The notes beneath the pieces are model-generated. The model worked only from the letters and a program-made list of their open reading frames with translations, had not been told where the DNA came from and searched no databases. From Longicatena sp. (lineage in GTDB: Bacteria; Bacillota_I; Bacilli_A; Erysipelotrichales; Erysipelotrichaceae): a DNA stretch of 36,346 nucleotides. Positions 8,993 through 16,087 of this stretch are shown one piece after another. Numbering within the stretch: position 1 is the stretch's first letter; every line of letters starts with the position of its first letter. The stretch lies in assembly GCA_020025055.1 (NCBI GenBank), contig JAHHST010000003.1, positions 1-36,346 on the forward strand, given 5' to 3'. A program made the translations under genes and the position numbers.

Positions 8993-9901
8993 CTAATCCG
9001 TTTCATTGTCCCATGGCACTTGTGCGCTAGGAACAACTTTAGAAGCACTATCTGAATGCTTTTTTTGATCATCAAAAAATATATGTGGATCAAATGCCTT
9101 TAAAACTTCTGTCTTAGGTAATCCTCCTAAAAAGAAAGCTTCATCAATTCTTACATCCCAAGAACGCAATGTTCGAATTACTCGCTCATGTGCTGGTGCA
9201 TTACGTGCAGTAACAAGAGCGGTACGAATTGGTGCATGCTGCACATCCATATTTTTTTGTAAATCACTGATGGTTTTCAAGAAACGTGCAAAAGGCCCTT
9301 TTGGTAACTGTTGATTTGCCTTTCTTTGTTCATTTTCAACAAACGCTTCTAATCCTTGCTCTTGATAGATTCTTTCTGATTCATTACCAAATAATACAGC
9401 ATCTCCATCAAAAGCAATACGAATTTGATCAATTTCTTTCATCACATCAAAATTTTCTATTTTATTGGTGTAAATTCTTCCAGCAGCAAAACCATCTTTT
9501 ACTGCCTGTTTAACATCGTCTTCATTCGCACTTAAAAATAAATCAACACCAAATGAGGATAGATACGGTGATAAACTTGCTCCACCGGTTAAAACAGCAC
9601 GACTAATATTAAGTCCATAATGAGCGATGCTATTAAAAATACGTAAAGAAGTATCTGCTGAATTACGCGACATAATCAAAATTTCGACAAGATGTTTTTG
9701 ATATCGTTCATTTAACTTTAATAATGCCTTTACCAATGCAAAACCACTTCCAGGCTTCAAAATATCATTTTCATGTTCTATTTGATATTTTGCATATGCT
9801 TCTAAACCTTCTTCTTCATAAATACGGTTTTCTTCATCTAAATCAAACAATGCACGTGAACTAATTCCAATCACTAAACAATTTTCTAACGTAACTGCCA
9901 T
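8993..9901 (-). CDS. 5'-nucleotidase (PF06189-type, NT5C1-like)
   Basis: A 302-aa soluble protein matching the bacterial 5'-nucleotidase family related to animal cytosolic NT5C1; relatives dephosphorylate nucleoside monophosphates. The C-terminal half has the HAD-like FDGDAVLF, TARNAPAHERVI, FFLGGLPK and FFDDQ. The N-terminal half repeats the pattern with LFDLDEENRIYEEEGLEAY, MSRNSADTSLRIFN and TGGASLSPYL, so the protein is an internal duplication. A GGAGG site sits 5 nt before the ATG. The gene begins only about 12 bp after an intrinsic terminator behind asp23. It is an insertion relative to the Bacillus yqhY-nusB order. Confidence 0.85.
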   Translation of the reverse strand: MAVTLENCLVIGISSRALFDLDEENRIYEEEGLEAYAKYQIEHENDILKPGSGFALVKALLKLNERYQKHLVEILIMSRNSADTSLRIFNSIAHYGLNISRAVLTGGASLSPYLSSFGVDLFLSANEDDVKQAVKDGFAAGRIYTNKIENFDVMKEIDQIRIAFDGDAVLFGNESERIYQEQGLEAFVENEQRKANQQLPKGPFARFLKTISDLQKNMDVQHAPIRTALVTARNAPAHERVIRTLRSWDVRIDEAFFLGGLPKTEVLKAFDPHIFFDDQKKHSDSASKVVPSAQVPWDNETD

Positions 9902-9912
9902 AATTCCTCCAT

Positions 9913-9942
9913 ATAAAAAAAGAAATCCGCGAGGATTTCTTT
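9913..9942 (-). terminator. Terminator between asp23-like gene and 5'-nucleotidase
   Basis: The 10-bp stem AAAGAAATCC/GGATTTCTTT with a 4-nt loop (9919-9942) is followed on the minus strand by a T run (9914-9921). It overlaps the asp23 stop codon and ends about 12 bp before the next start codon, so it could also act as an attenuator. Confidence 0.8.
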
Positions 9943-10270
9943 AAAACATAAAGCCGCTGACACGAATGTCAATTTGATCCGGTTTAAAACCAGTCATATG
10001 TTCAATATTTTCAAAGATCTTACCTTGCAATTTGGTACATGCATCATTTACGTTCACACTATACTTTACTTTAACATCCATCATCAAGATTAACTTGTCA
10101 TCTGTAATTTTACATACTAACGGATATTTAAACGGCGTGCTCATCTCTGTTAGCTTTACATTTTCGTCTTCTTCAATCACAATATTTGCAATTGTAGCAA
10201 ACGATGATTTGCTTAACGCAATCATTCCATCATTATTATTTTCTTTTAATGCAATATATTCTTGTGCCAT
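9941..10270 (-). CDS. Asp23/Gls24 family protein (YqhY-like)
   Basis: A 109-aa Asp23/Gls24-family protein. In Bacillus yqhY is next to accBC and nusB and is linked to control of acetyl-CoA carboxylase; the general role is uncertain. Family features are the GMIALSKSSFATIANIVIEE start, a strand-rich middle, and KIFENIEHMTGFKPDQIDIRVSGF at the end. I chose the ATG at 10268-10270 because GAGGGTGAT is 6 nt upstream; an upstream GTG is part of that site. It has its own extended -10 promoter and its own terminator, so it looks monocistronic. accBC is not present. Confidence 0.85.
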   Translation of the reverse strand: MAQEYIALKENNNDGMIALSKSSFATIANIVIEEDENVKLTEMSTPFKYPLVCKITDDKLILMMDVKVKYSVNVNDACTKLQGKIFENIEHMTGFKPDQIDIRVSGFMF

Positions 10271-10290
10271 AATTATCACCCTCTAAAAAC

Positions 10291-10296
10291 ATTATA
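10291..10296 (-). promoter_or_regulatory. Extended -10 promoter of the asp23-like gene
   Basis: The minus strand reads TGGTATAAT (extended -10, TATAAT at 10291-10296), about 20 bp upstream of the start codon in the short gap after spoIIIAH. The -35 region is poor. Confidence 0.5.
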
Positions 10297-10309
10297 CCAA
10301 AAATAAATA

Positions 10310-10804
10310 CTATTTAAAAGCAACTTCTAAAAAATATTTTTGATTCGTAATTTTGTTTGCTTTCTGCATTATTTTATTCGCAAGTTTTGCATCATCTTTT
10401 TGTTCAAACACAGTAATTATACAAGTTGTTTCTTTAATTTCTACTGCACACTTAATGTGGTCTTTTGCTAACTCATCAATTATCTTTTGCTGTAATTTTT
10501 TTTCTTCGGACAATGCATCAATTTGTTCTAATGCATCCTTTTTCTCATCTTCATTCTTTTTCTTATCTGCTACATGAGAACTTTGTTTATTCATTTCTTC
10601 ATCTTTTTTTTCATTAATTTTTTCTTGTAATTGATCTGCTTCATTCACTTTTGATGTATTTTTTTCCTTTACCTTTGCGCTTTCTTTTGTTACATCGGTT
10701 TCTTTCATAACCGTTGTTGTATCACTAGGTAATGTTACATAATACACACTTAACATTAATATCAGTGAAAACATTGTTAAAAATGCGAGTGCCTGTTTAT
10801 TCAT
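10310..10804 (-). CDS. spoIIIAH: Stage III sporulation protein SpoIIIAH
   Basis: A 164-aa mother-cell membrane protein that, in Bacillus, binds forespore SpoIIQ across the septum and forms part of the SpoIIIA channel. It has one membrane segment (about residues 6-23) with the family signature SVYYVTLPS. A highly charged Lys/Glu linker (about 33-95) follows, then a C-terminal domain ending in QKANKITNQKYFLEVAFK that matches the ring-forming fold. GAGGAGG lies 7 nt before the ATG. In most spore formers this is the last gene of an eight-gene operon; here the upstream neighbour is an alarmone-synthetase-like gene and spoIIIAA-AG are not in the window. Confidence 0.85.
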   Translation of the reverse strand: MNKQALAFLTMFSLILMLSVYYVTLPSDTTTVMKETDVTKESAKVKEKNTSKVNEADQLQEKINEKKDEEMNKQSSHVADKKKNEDEKKDALEQIDALSEEKKLQQKIIDELAKDHIKCAVEIKETTCIITVFEQKDDAKLANKIMQKANKITNQKYFLEVAFK

Positions 10805-10846
10805 ATGATGTCCTCCTCATTACTATAGCTTATGAAAGACATCATT

Positions 10847-10874
10847 ATAGTATGTCATTTTAATCAAATATTTT
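10847..10874 (-). promoter_or_regulatory. Possible sigma-E-like promoter of spoIIIAH
   Basis: The minus strand reads AAAATAT (10868-10874), 13 nt, then CATACTAT (10847-10854). This resembles the mother-cell sigma-E consensus (ATATT region, CATACAnT). A TATAAT overlaps it at 10844-10849, so a vegetative promoter is also possible. Confidence 0.3.
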
Positions 10875-12233
10875 ATGCATACGTGACATCCAATCATCAT
10901 AATATGCATTTTTATATTGCATAAAATCTGAATAACTAATCACACGTTCTTCTAATTCTTCAATAAATTTCACAAACGCTTTATTAATTTTAATCATTTT
11001 ATCATTATGAACAATTGCTGTTGTACCAATTTCACATAAAGAGTCAGCCAATAATTTTGCACACTCATTATGCAATCGTTCACTTTCTTCCATTGGCAAA
11101 CGTACAAAGCTTGTGTTTAACCAATAATAATCTACTAAATAATTACGAATAATAGTTAAAAATAAACTAAAATCTTCCATGTTGTTTCCTGGTTCAATCG
11201 CAAATAACATTTTAAAGAAAACAAACCAATCATAATCTTTGTTAATAACTGATAACAAATACTTACCTAATGTATAAATAAATACATCCGATGATACAAA
11301 CTCACCTTCCATAACAATTTCTTCTTCAAAATCCATATCTGTAGAATTTAGCTTTTTAAAAGTTCTAAATAAACTTGCAATACGATCATTGTTTCCTCCG
11401 TCATATCGTATGTCTTTTATAAAAATATAATGTCCTAAAATATTAGAAGTATTTTTAACATTTAAAGTAAATCCTATAGATTCTTTCATCTTTGTCGCAA
11501 ATAAATCATTGATTGCTTTTGATATCTGCTGTTCAAATCCTGACTCTGTAAGTGATGCATCCCCAACAGATGTATGTTGCATCTGCTGATAAATGATATT
11601 TAATTGACGATCTGTAATAGTAAGATTTGCTTTAATACTTGCTAAAATTTCTTTCATAAAACTATCATATACATAGTAATTGGTATTTTTATATACTAAT
11701 TTATGTTCAATTTCTCCCCAGAAGGAATTTACTAGAGCTTTAATTTGTAACTCAATGTTTATTTTTTTATTATCTTTTAAAAAGTATCCATCAATTCGAT
11801 AGATTGCAAATCCATTTTTTTGAATTTGTGGTTGCCTTGAAGCACAGTCCAAAAAGAATTCAGGATGTTTTTCGCTACTATAATATCCATCCTCTTCATT
11901 ACGAATATTCATTCTCTCACGAATTACATTTAATACATTATATTCATCTTCAATAAAACGACATTCAATAATAAATCCAATCAAATCACTTAAATGATCT
12001 AAAATATCTTGTGCATTATCGTAATCTGCATAAAATCGGTTTCGAATAATTTTTTCTCGCAAACTTTCTTTACTCTTAACACGTGAATTAATACCTACAA
12101 TCATAGAAGCTTTATTCTCAAATAAATCATTTAAAGCTACACGAATATCACTTTCTACATCATTATAAAAACTTTCATTTTTTTCTAACAATGCTAATGT
12201 TTCATCAATAATATCGAATACTTTTAAACGCAT
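10860..12233 (-). CDS. Divergent RelA/SpoT-fold nucleotidyltransferase protein
   Basis: A 457-aa protein whose first 200 residues follow the small alarmone synthetase order: RVKSKES (51-57), DLIGFII (83-89), NGFAIYR (140-146), IELQIKA (160-166) and EIEHKLVYK (174-182). Family members transfer pyrophosphate from ATP to GDP/GTP. D83 and E161 (usual metal/catalytic positions) remain. However, the R of DxxGxR is I, and the G-loop NGYRSxH is altered so that the usual R and H are missing. The C-terminal 250 residues match nothing I recognise. The ATG at 12231-12233 directly follows the ribF stop (TAGCATG) with AGAAGGG upstream; a GTG 13 codons earlier lies inside ribF. Activity is uncertain. Confidence 0.7.
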   Translation of the reverse strand: MRLKVFDIIDETLALLEKNESFYNDVESDIRVALNDLFENKASMIVGINSRVKSKESLREKIIRNRFYADYDNAQDILDHLSDLIGFIIECRFIEDEYNVLNVIRERMNIRNEEDGYYSSEKHPEFFLDCASRQPQIQKNGFAIYRIDGYFLKDNKKINIELQIKALVNSFWGEIEHKLVYKNTNYYVYDSFMKEILASIKANLTITDRQLNIIYQQMQHTSVGDASLTESGFEQQISKAINDLFATKMKESIGFTLNVKNTSNILGHYIFIKDIRYDGGNNDRIASLFRTFKKLNSTDMDFEEEIVMEGEFVSSDVFIYTLGKYLLSVINKDYDWFVFFKMLFAIEPGNNMEDFSLFLTIIRNYLVDYYWLNTSFVRLPMEESERLHNECAKLLADSLCEIGTTAIVHNDKMIKINKAFVKFIEELEERVISYSDFMQYKNAYYDDWMSRMHKIFD

Positions 12234-12234
12234 G

Positions 12235-13167
12235 CTATACATTCCCTTCTTTTTGAAAATACGCTCTTGCACAATCAGAATCTTTCATTAATTGTTCTTT
12301 TAACGCATCCATTCCATCAAAATGTTGTTCATCTCTTAAATATGCATAAAAACGATACCGTACTTCCAAATCATAAATCATTTGATCAAAATCTAATATA
12401 TAGGCTTCAATGGATATTGCATCTTGATAATTAAAGCTTGGATTATGTCCTACATTAATAATTGCTACATACCATTGATTTCTAACGAATGCTTTACCAA
12501 TATAAACTCCACATTTTGGCATTACATAATCTTTATCCAATTTTAAATTTGCTGTGGGAAATCCATATTTTCTACCAATTCGATTACCACTCTTTACAAC
12601 ACCGCACAATTCATAAACTCGTCCCATTAAACGTGTTGCATCTTCCATATTTCCTTCTTTAATCAATCGTTCAATTCTTGTTGAACTTATTTTTTCATCT
12701 TCACTAGCAATTTCATCAATAACTTCTACATTAAAATAAGCCTGTTCAAGTAGTGTTTTCGTATTTCCTTCTCCACGATGTGCATAATGAAAATCATATC
12801 CACAAACTAATGTATCTATATTTAATGGTTTTAATACTAATTCATGAAATTGTTCATAAGACAAATTTGCCATATCTTCTTGAAAATCTAAAATAACCCA
12901 TTTTTGAATTCCTAATTGTTCGCCAATTTCTTGACGATATTTCATTGGTGTTATATGAGGAATATGTCGTAATTTCTTTATTACTACCCACGGATCTGGA
13001 TCAAATGTAATCAGTGCAGGAATTGTTCCATTTTCTCTCGAAATATCCAATACCTTCTTTACTAGCTGTTGATGTCCTTTATGTAATCCATCAAAATATC
13101 CTATACAAGCTGTAATCTTATCACTACACGCTACTGGTGTGTGAATATTAAATCGTAATATATCCAT
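12235..13167 (-). CDS. ribF: Bifunctional riboflavin kinase/FAD synthetase
   Basis: A 310-aa protein that phosphorylates riboflavin to FMN and adenylates FMN to FAD. The N-terminal nucleotidyltransferase half has GYFDGLHKGHQ (23-33), VCGYDFHYAHRGEGN and ISSTRIERLI. The C-terminal kinase half has RKYGFPTANL. I favour the ATG at 13165-13167 because it aligns with known RibF starts and has AGG 7 nt upstream. An ATG at 13180-13182 adds five residues, overlaps truB by 7 bp and sits too close to its ribosome site. It lies between truB and the RelA/SpoT-like gene in one operon. Confidence 0.95.
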   Translation of the reverse strand: MDILRFNIHTPVACSDKITACIGYFDGLHKGHQQLVKKVLDISRENGTIPALITFDPDPWVVIKKLRHIPHITPMKYRQEIGEQLGIQKWVILDFQEDMANLSYEQFHELVLKPLNIDTLVCGYDFHYAHRGEGNTKTLLEQAYFNVEVIDEIASEDEKISSTRIERLIKEGNMEDATRLMGRVYELCGVVKSGNRIGRKYGFPTANLKLDKDYVMPKCGVYIGKAFVRNQWYVAIINVGHNPSFNYQDAISIEAYILDFDQMIYDLEVRYRFYAYLRDEQHFDGMDALKEQLMKDSDCARAYFQKEGNV

Positions 13168-13175
13168 TTTTCTAC

Positions 13176-14006
13176 CTACCATAAACCTCTAACACATCGA
13201 AATACATCTTTGTGATCTCGCTCATAAATTGCGATTACATCCTCCTGATCTAAAATTGCTACTCGATCAGATGTAGTATTCATTCGTACATGCTTTCCAT
13301 TATAAATATCTTTTAATGGCGTATATGCTATGCATTCATAACCATCTAATATTTCCTTAATCGGATGCAATGTATAATTTCCGTTTTTAACATCTTCTAA
13401 AGTCACACAATCTTCTAGCGAAAAGCGACCTACTTTTGTTCTCACTAATGAAGACATACATCCATAATTTCCTGTTTGTGCTGCTATATCATGACATAAT
13501 GAGCGAACATATGTCCCGCTACTACAACTTACTCTAAATTTTAATTCTTCCTCATTTAATGCCTCAATATCATAAATTTCTACACTACGCACTGGACGTA
13601 CTACCTCTTCGTGATTTCTTGCATACTCATAGAGCTTTTTACCATTTACTTTCACACTAGAAATCATTGGAGGAACCTGTTGAATGACTCCTTTAAAAGA
13701 ATCTAATTCTTTTTGAAAATCATTTATTGGGATAACTGGCTTTTCATCTAACACTTCTTCCCAAATATCATCACTAATTGTTTTTTTACCTAATTCCATT
13801 GTTGCAATATATTCTTTATCCGTGTCTTCTAAAAAGGGTAAAACCTTACATGCTCTACCTACTAGCACCAATAAAACTCCAGTTGCATTTGGATCTAATG
13901 TACCGCTATGCCCTATTTTTTTTATATGAAGAATTCTTCTTAATTGTGCAACCACATCATGAGAAGTCATTCCTTTTTCTTTATTAATTAATAAAATACC
14001 ATTCAT
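13176..14006 (-). CDS. truB: tRNA pseudouridine-55 synthase TruB
   Basis: A 276-aa enzyme making pseudouridine 55 in the T loop of tRNAs. It carries the catalytic motif HSGTLDPNATGVL with D38, the KEYIATMELG strand, and SCSSGTYVRSLCHDIA. A PUA-like C-terminus is short. It begins the truB-ribF-RelA/SpoT-like operon, and truB-ribF is a common pair in Firmicutes. An extended -10 promoter lies about 20 bp upstream, diverging from ttcA. Confidence 0.95.
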   Translation of the reverse strand: MNGILLINKEKGMTSHDVVAQLRRILHIKKIGHSGTLDPNATGVLLVLVGRACKVLPFLEDTDKEYIATMELGKKTISDDIWEEVLDEKPVIPINDFQKELDSFKGVIQQVPPMISSVKVNGKKLYEYARNHEEVVRPVRSVEIYDIEALNEEELKFRVSCSSGTYVRSLCHDIAAQTGNYGCMSSLVRTKVGRFSLEDCVTLEDVKNGNYTLHPIKEILDGYECIAYTPLKDIYNGKHVRMNTTSDRVAILDQEDVIAIYERDHKDVFRCVRGLW

Positions 14007-14023
14007 GTAATCACCCAGAAAAT

Positions 14024-14032
14024 ATTATATCA
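14024..14032 (-). promoter_or_regulatory. Extended -10 promoter of truB operon
   Basis: The minus strand reads TGATATAAT, an extended -10 (TATAAT at 14024-14029). No good -35 is visible. It shares a 99-bp divergent region with the ttcA promoter. Confidence 0.55.
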
Positions 14033-14050
14033 TAGTTTTTATTTACAAGC

Positions 14051-14080
14051 TTGAGAAACCATCAAAAAATCATGTATAAT
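14051..14080 (+). promoter_or_regulatory. Promoter of ttcA
   Basis: TTGAGA (14051-14056), an 18-nt spacer and TATAAT (14075-14080) preceded by TG. This is a strong sigma-A-type match 26 bp before the start codon. Confidence 0.7.
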
Positions 14081-14105
14081 GATAGCGCATTAAAGGAGTG
14101 ATATG

Positions 14106-15041
14106 ATGCAATTACACAAAATATTAGGCGATATTAGAAAAGCCGATCAAGATTATAACTTAATTCAAGATAACGATACCATCGCTGTAGGTGTTAGTGG
14201 TGGAAAAGATAGTATGGTACTACTAACTGCGTTACATATGTATAGCAAATTTCCAGATAAACATTTTAAAGTTATTGGAATTCATATTAAAATGGGATTT
14301 CCTAATATGGACTTTACAGAAATTAAAAATTTCTGTAAAAATGAAGGAATTGAATTACATTTAATTGAATCAAAAATATATGACATTTTAAAACTTCATC
14401 CAGGTACGGATGGAAACATTCAATGTAGTCTTTGTTCTAGAATTAGAAAATCTTCTGTAAACAACGCTGCAAAGCAATTAAACTGTAATAAAGTTGCTTT
14501 TGGACATCATAGTGATGATGCGGTTGAAACCCTTTTAATGAATGGAATTTTTGGGGGTAAGCTTGCAACATTCTTACCAAAAATGTATTTATCTAAAGAT
14601 GATTTAACATTTATTCGACCAATGGTTTATTCCTATGAATCCGATGTTTTAAATGCACAAGTAAATAATAATATTCCTTTTGTAGTAAGTACATGTCCTA
14701 ATGATGGATATACAAAGCGACAAGAAATGAAAGATTTATTAGATGAATTCTATAAAAAATATCCAATGGCAAAAGGAAATTTCCAACGTATGCTATACAA
14801 CGAAGCACAAGTAGAATTATGGCATCGAGAAAATGATCATAACAAAATAAAAGCAGAAGCAAAAAAACCTCGTATTTTATTAGAACAAGATGGATATAAC
14901 CTTATTCAAAAAGGTCAAACATCATTTATAGATTTACATTCTAAAAAACAAAATATACGTGTATCTGATATAGAAAAACAACAGCTATTAAATCATAAAA
15001 TTACAATAAAAGAAATCATTGAAAAACACAAAAAAATATAA
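14106..15041 (+). CDS. ttcA: tRNA 2-thiocytidine biosynthesis protein TtcA-like
   Basis: A 311-aa PP-loop ATPase of the TtcA/TtuA group. It has the ATP-pyrophosphatase motif SGGKDS (31-36), CxxC at C107/C110 (QCSLCSRIRKSS) and a third cysteine C197 (STCPND). Together these are the expected ligands of the [4Fe-4S] cluster used for sulfur transfer. GHHSDDAVETLLMN is the second conserved block. E. coli TtcA thiolates C32 of tRNA; the exact target in Firmicutes is less certain. Of two adjacent ATGs I chose the second (7 nt after AGGAG). It is transcribed alone, between a clear promoter and terminator. Confidence 0.88.
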   Translation: MQLHKILGDIRKADQDYNLIQDNDTIAVGVSGGKDSMVLLTALHMYSKFPDKHFKVIGIHIKMGFPNMDFTEIKNFCKNEGIELHLIESKIYDILKLHPGTDGNIQCSLCSRIRKSSVNNAAKQLNCNKVAFGHHSDDAVETLLMNGIFGGKLATFLPKMYLSKDDLTFIRPMVYSYESDVLNAQVNNNIPFVVSTCPNDGYTKRQEMKDLLDEFYKKYPMAKGNFQRMLYNEAQVELWHRENDHNKIKAEAKKPRILLEQDGYNLIQKGQTSFIDLHSKKQNIRVSDIEKQQLLNHKITIKEIIEKHKKI

Positions 15042-15045
15042 CAAC

Positions 15046-15108
15046 AAGCCGAGTCATAAATAAAACTGTAATACAGTTAAATAAACGACTCGGCTTATTT
15101 ATACTTTT
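15046..15108 (+). terminator. Terminator after ttcA (nested hairpin)
   Basis: The 10-bp stem AAGCCGAGTC/GACTCGGCTT (15046-15055 with 15087-15096) is followed by a T-rich stretch. Its large loop contains a second hairpin, AACTGT/ACAGTT (15064-15078). Confidence 0.7.
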
Positions 15109-15113
15109 ATAGA

Positions 15114-15150
15114 CAAAAAAGATGGAATCTGCAAGAAACAGGATTCCATC
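15114..15150 (-). terminator. Terminator after the HD-domain gene
   Basis: The stem GATGGAATC/GATTCCATC (15121-15129 with 15142-15150) is followed on the minus strand by a run of six T (15115-15120). Confidence 0.8.
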
Positions 15151-15185
15151 CTAAAGTTATACAAATTCATCTTTTTATGATGATT

Positions 15186-15767
15186 TTATTTACTTTCTTT
15201 TTCTAAGAAATAGGTAGATTCCATGTCTGCAACACTAAGTGCAAATGATAATGGGAAATTTTCAAATGAATACCCAACACTTCTTGGGTCATCATTATTA
15301 CTAAATCCCATATGATAACGAATTGCAAAAGCTTCTTCTCGTGTTAATCGCATAAATCCTGTAATGATATAAACACTCTTTTCCCCATGTCCATATGGTA
15401 AATGATCTTCAAATTCATAATATGGCACTTGTGTCCAAGTCCCATTCACTTTTACATTACGAGTACTTTCTTTATAACAATCAATTTTACAGATATCGTG
15501 AAGTAAAGAAACAATAGCAATTGTTTCATCACTATAATTCATATGATAAACATCTTTACATCTTTCTCTTTCTACATATGATTTCAAACATTCATAAACA
15601 TGCAAACTATGTTCTACTAAACCTTGTGGATAAGAACCATGAAATCTTGTACTTGCAGGAGCAGAAAAAAAATCGCTTTGATTGATTAAATAATCTAATA
15701 ATTTTTCACTTCCTTCTCGATGTATATATTGTTTATATAACTCAATAAACTGTGCTTTATAATCCAT
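15186..15767 (-). CDS. HD-domain phosphohydrolase family protein
   Basis: A 193-aa protein with an HD metal-binding fold: LVEHSLHV (H53), LLHDICKI (H90-D91) and a late Asp in SVADMEST. The spacing fits an HD hydrolase acting on nucleotides or phosphodiesters, but the substrate is unknown. The region between the motifs includes NGTWTQVPYYEFEDHLPYG, seen in Firmicute and phage relatives of this group (from memory). It lies downstream of the 6S-type RNA and has its own terminator. A ribosome site AGGAG precedes the ATG. Confidence 0.75.
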   Translation of the reverse strand: MDYKAQFIELYKQYIHREGSEKLLDYLINQSDFFSAPASTRFHGSYPQGLVEHSLHVYECLKSYVERERCKDVYHMNYSDETIAIVSLLHDICKIDCYKESTRNVKVNGTWTQVPYYEFEDHLPYGHGEKSVYIITGFMRLTREEAFAIRYHMGFSNNDDPRSVGYSFENFPLSFALSVADMESTYFLEKESK

Positions 15768-15804
15768 AAGTATTCTCCTCTTTTATATGTATAAGTATAA
15801 CATA

Positions 15805-15831
15805 AATAAAAAACAGATGGTAACCCATCTG
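15805..15831 (-). terminator. Terminator of the 6S-type RNA
   Basis: The 7-bp stem CAGATGG/CCATCTG (15814-15831) with a 4-nt loop is followed on the minus strand by T6 and further Ts. Confidence 0.8.
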
Positions 15832-15998
15832 CAATATCAAATTTAAAGTCTGGAAGGAGAGATCTTTCCCTGTATATACAGGTGGGTGATCTGTGTTAGA
15901 TATTAGGATCCTTACTCGTAGCAAGTATTCAACACCATCGAACAACATCCGATCTCCCTTATCTCTAAGCGTAGGAAAAATTTATGCCTTCCAGACAT
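15807..15998 (-). ncRNA. ssrS: 6S RNA (SsrS/BsrA type)
   Basis: About 190 nt on the minus strand immediately after aspS. The 5' end (15987-15996) and the 3' segment (15848-15857) form a perfect closing stem GTCTGGAAGG/CCTTCCAGAC. Inside are an apical stem (ACTTG/CGAGT) and a small hairpin CCTGTATATACAGG on the 3' side of the central bubble, as described for Firmicute 6S RNAs. GGAGATC/GATCTC can pair across the bubble. A terminator ends the transcript and TATACT at 16003-16008 could be its -10. B. subtilis bsrA also lies next to aspS, as I recall. 6S RNA sequesters sigma-A RNA polymerase in stationary phase. Identification is by structure and context. Confidence 0.7.
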
Positions 15999-16057
15999 TA
16001 ATAGTATATCAAAAAACTTTTAAAAATATACTCTTGACTTTATTTTTTTTCTCGTTC

Positions 16058-16087
16058 TAAAAAAGGAAACCGAAGTTTCCTTTTTTA
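16058..16087 (-). terminator. Terminator after hisS-aspS
   Basis: The stem AAAAGGAAAC/GTTTCCTTTT with a tetraloop (16061-16084, TTCG when read on the transcript) continues on the minus strand into a T run. It touches the aspS stop codon. Confidence 0.8.

Noticed and set aside
15046..15150. Two adjacent hairpins read as possible repeat or CRISPR-like array
   Set aside because: They differ in sequence and each fits a terminator for the converging genes on either side.
15757..15948. 63-codon minus-strand reading frame after aspS
   Set aside because: It lies inside the 6S-type RNA hairpin, has no ribosome site and no family resemblance.
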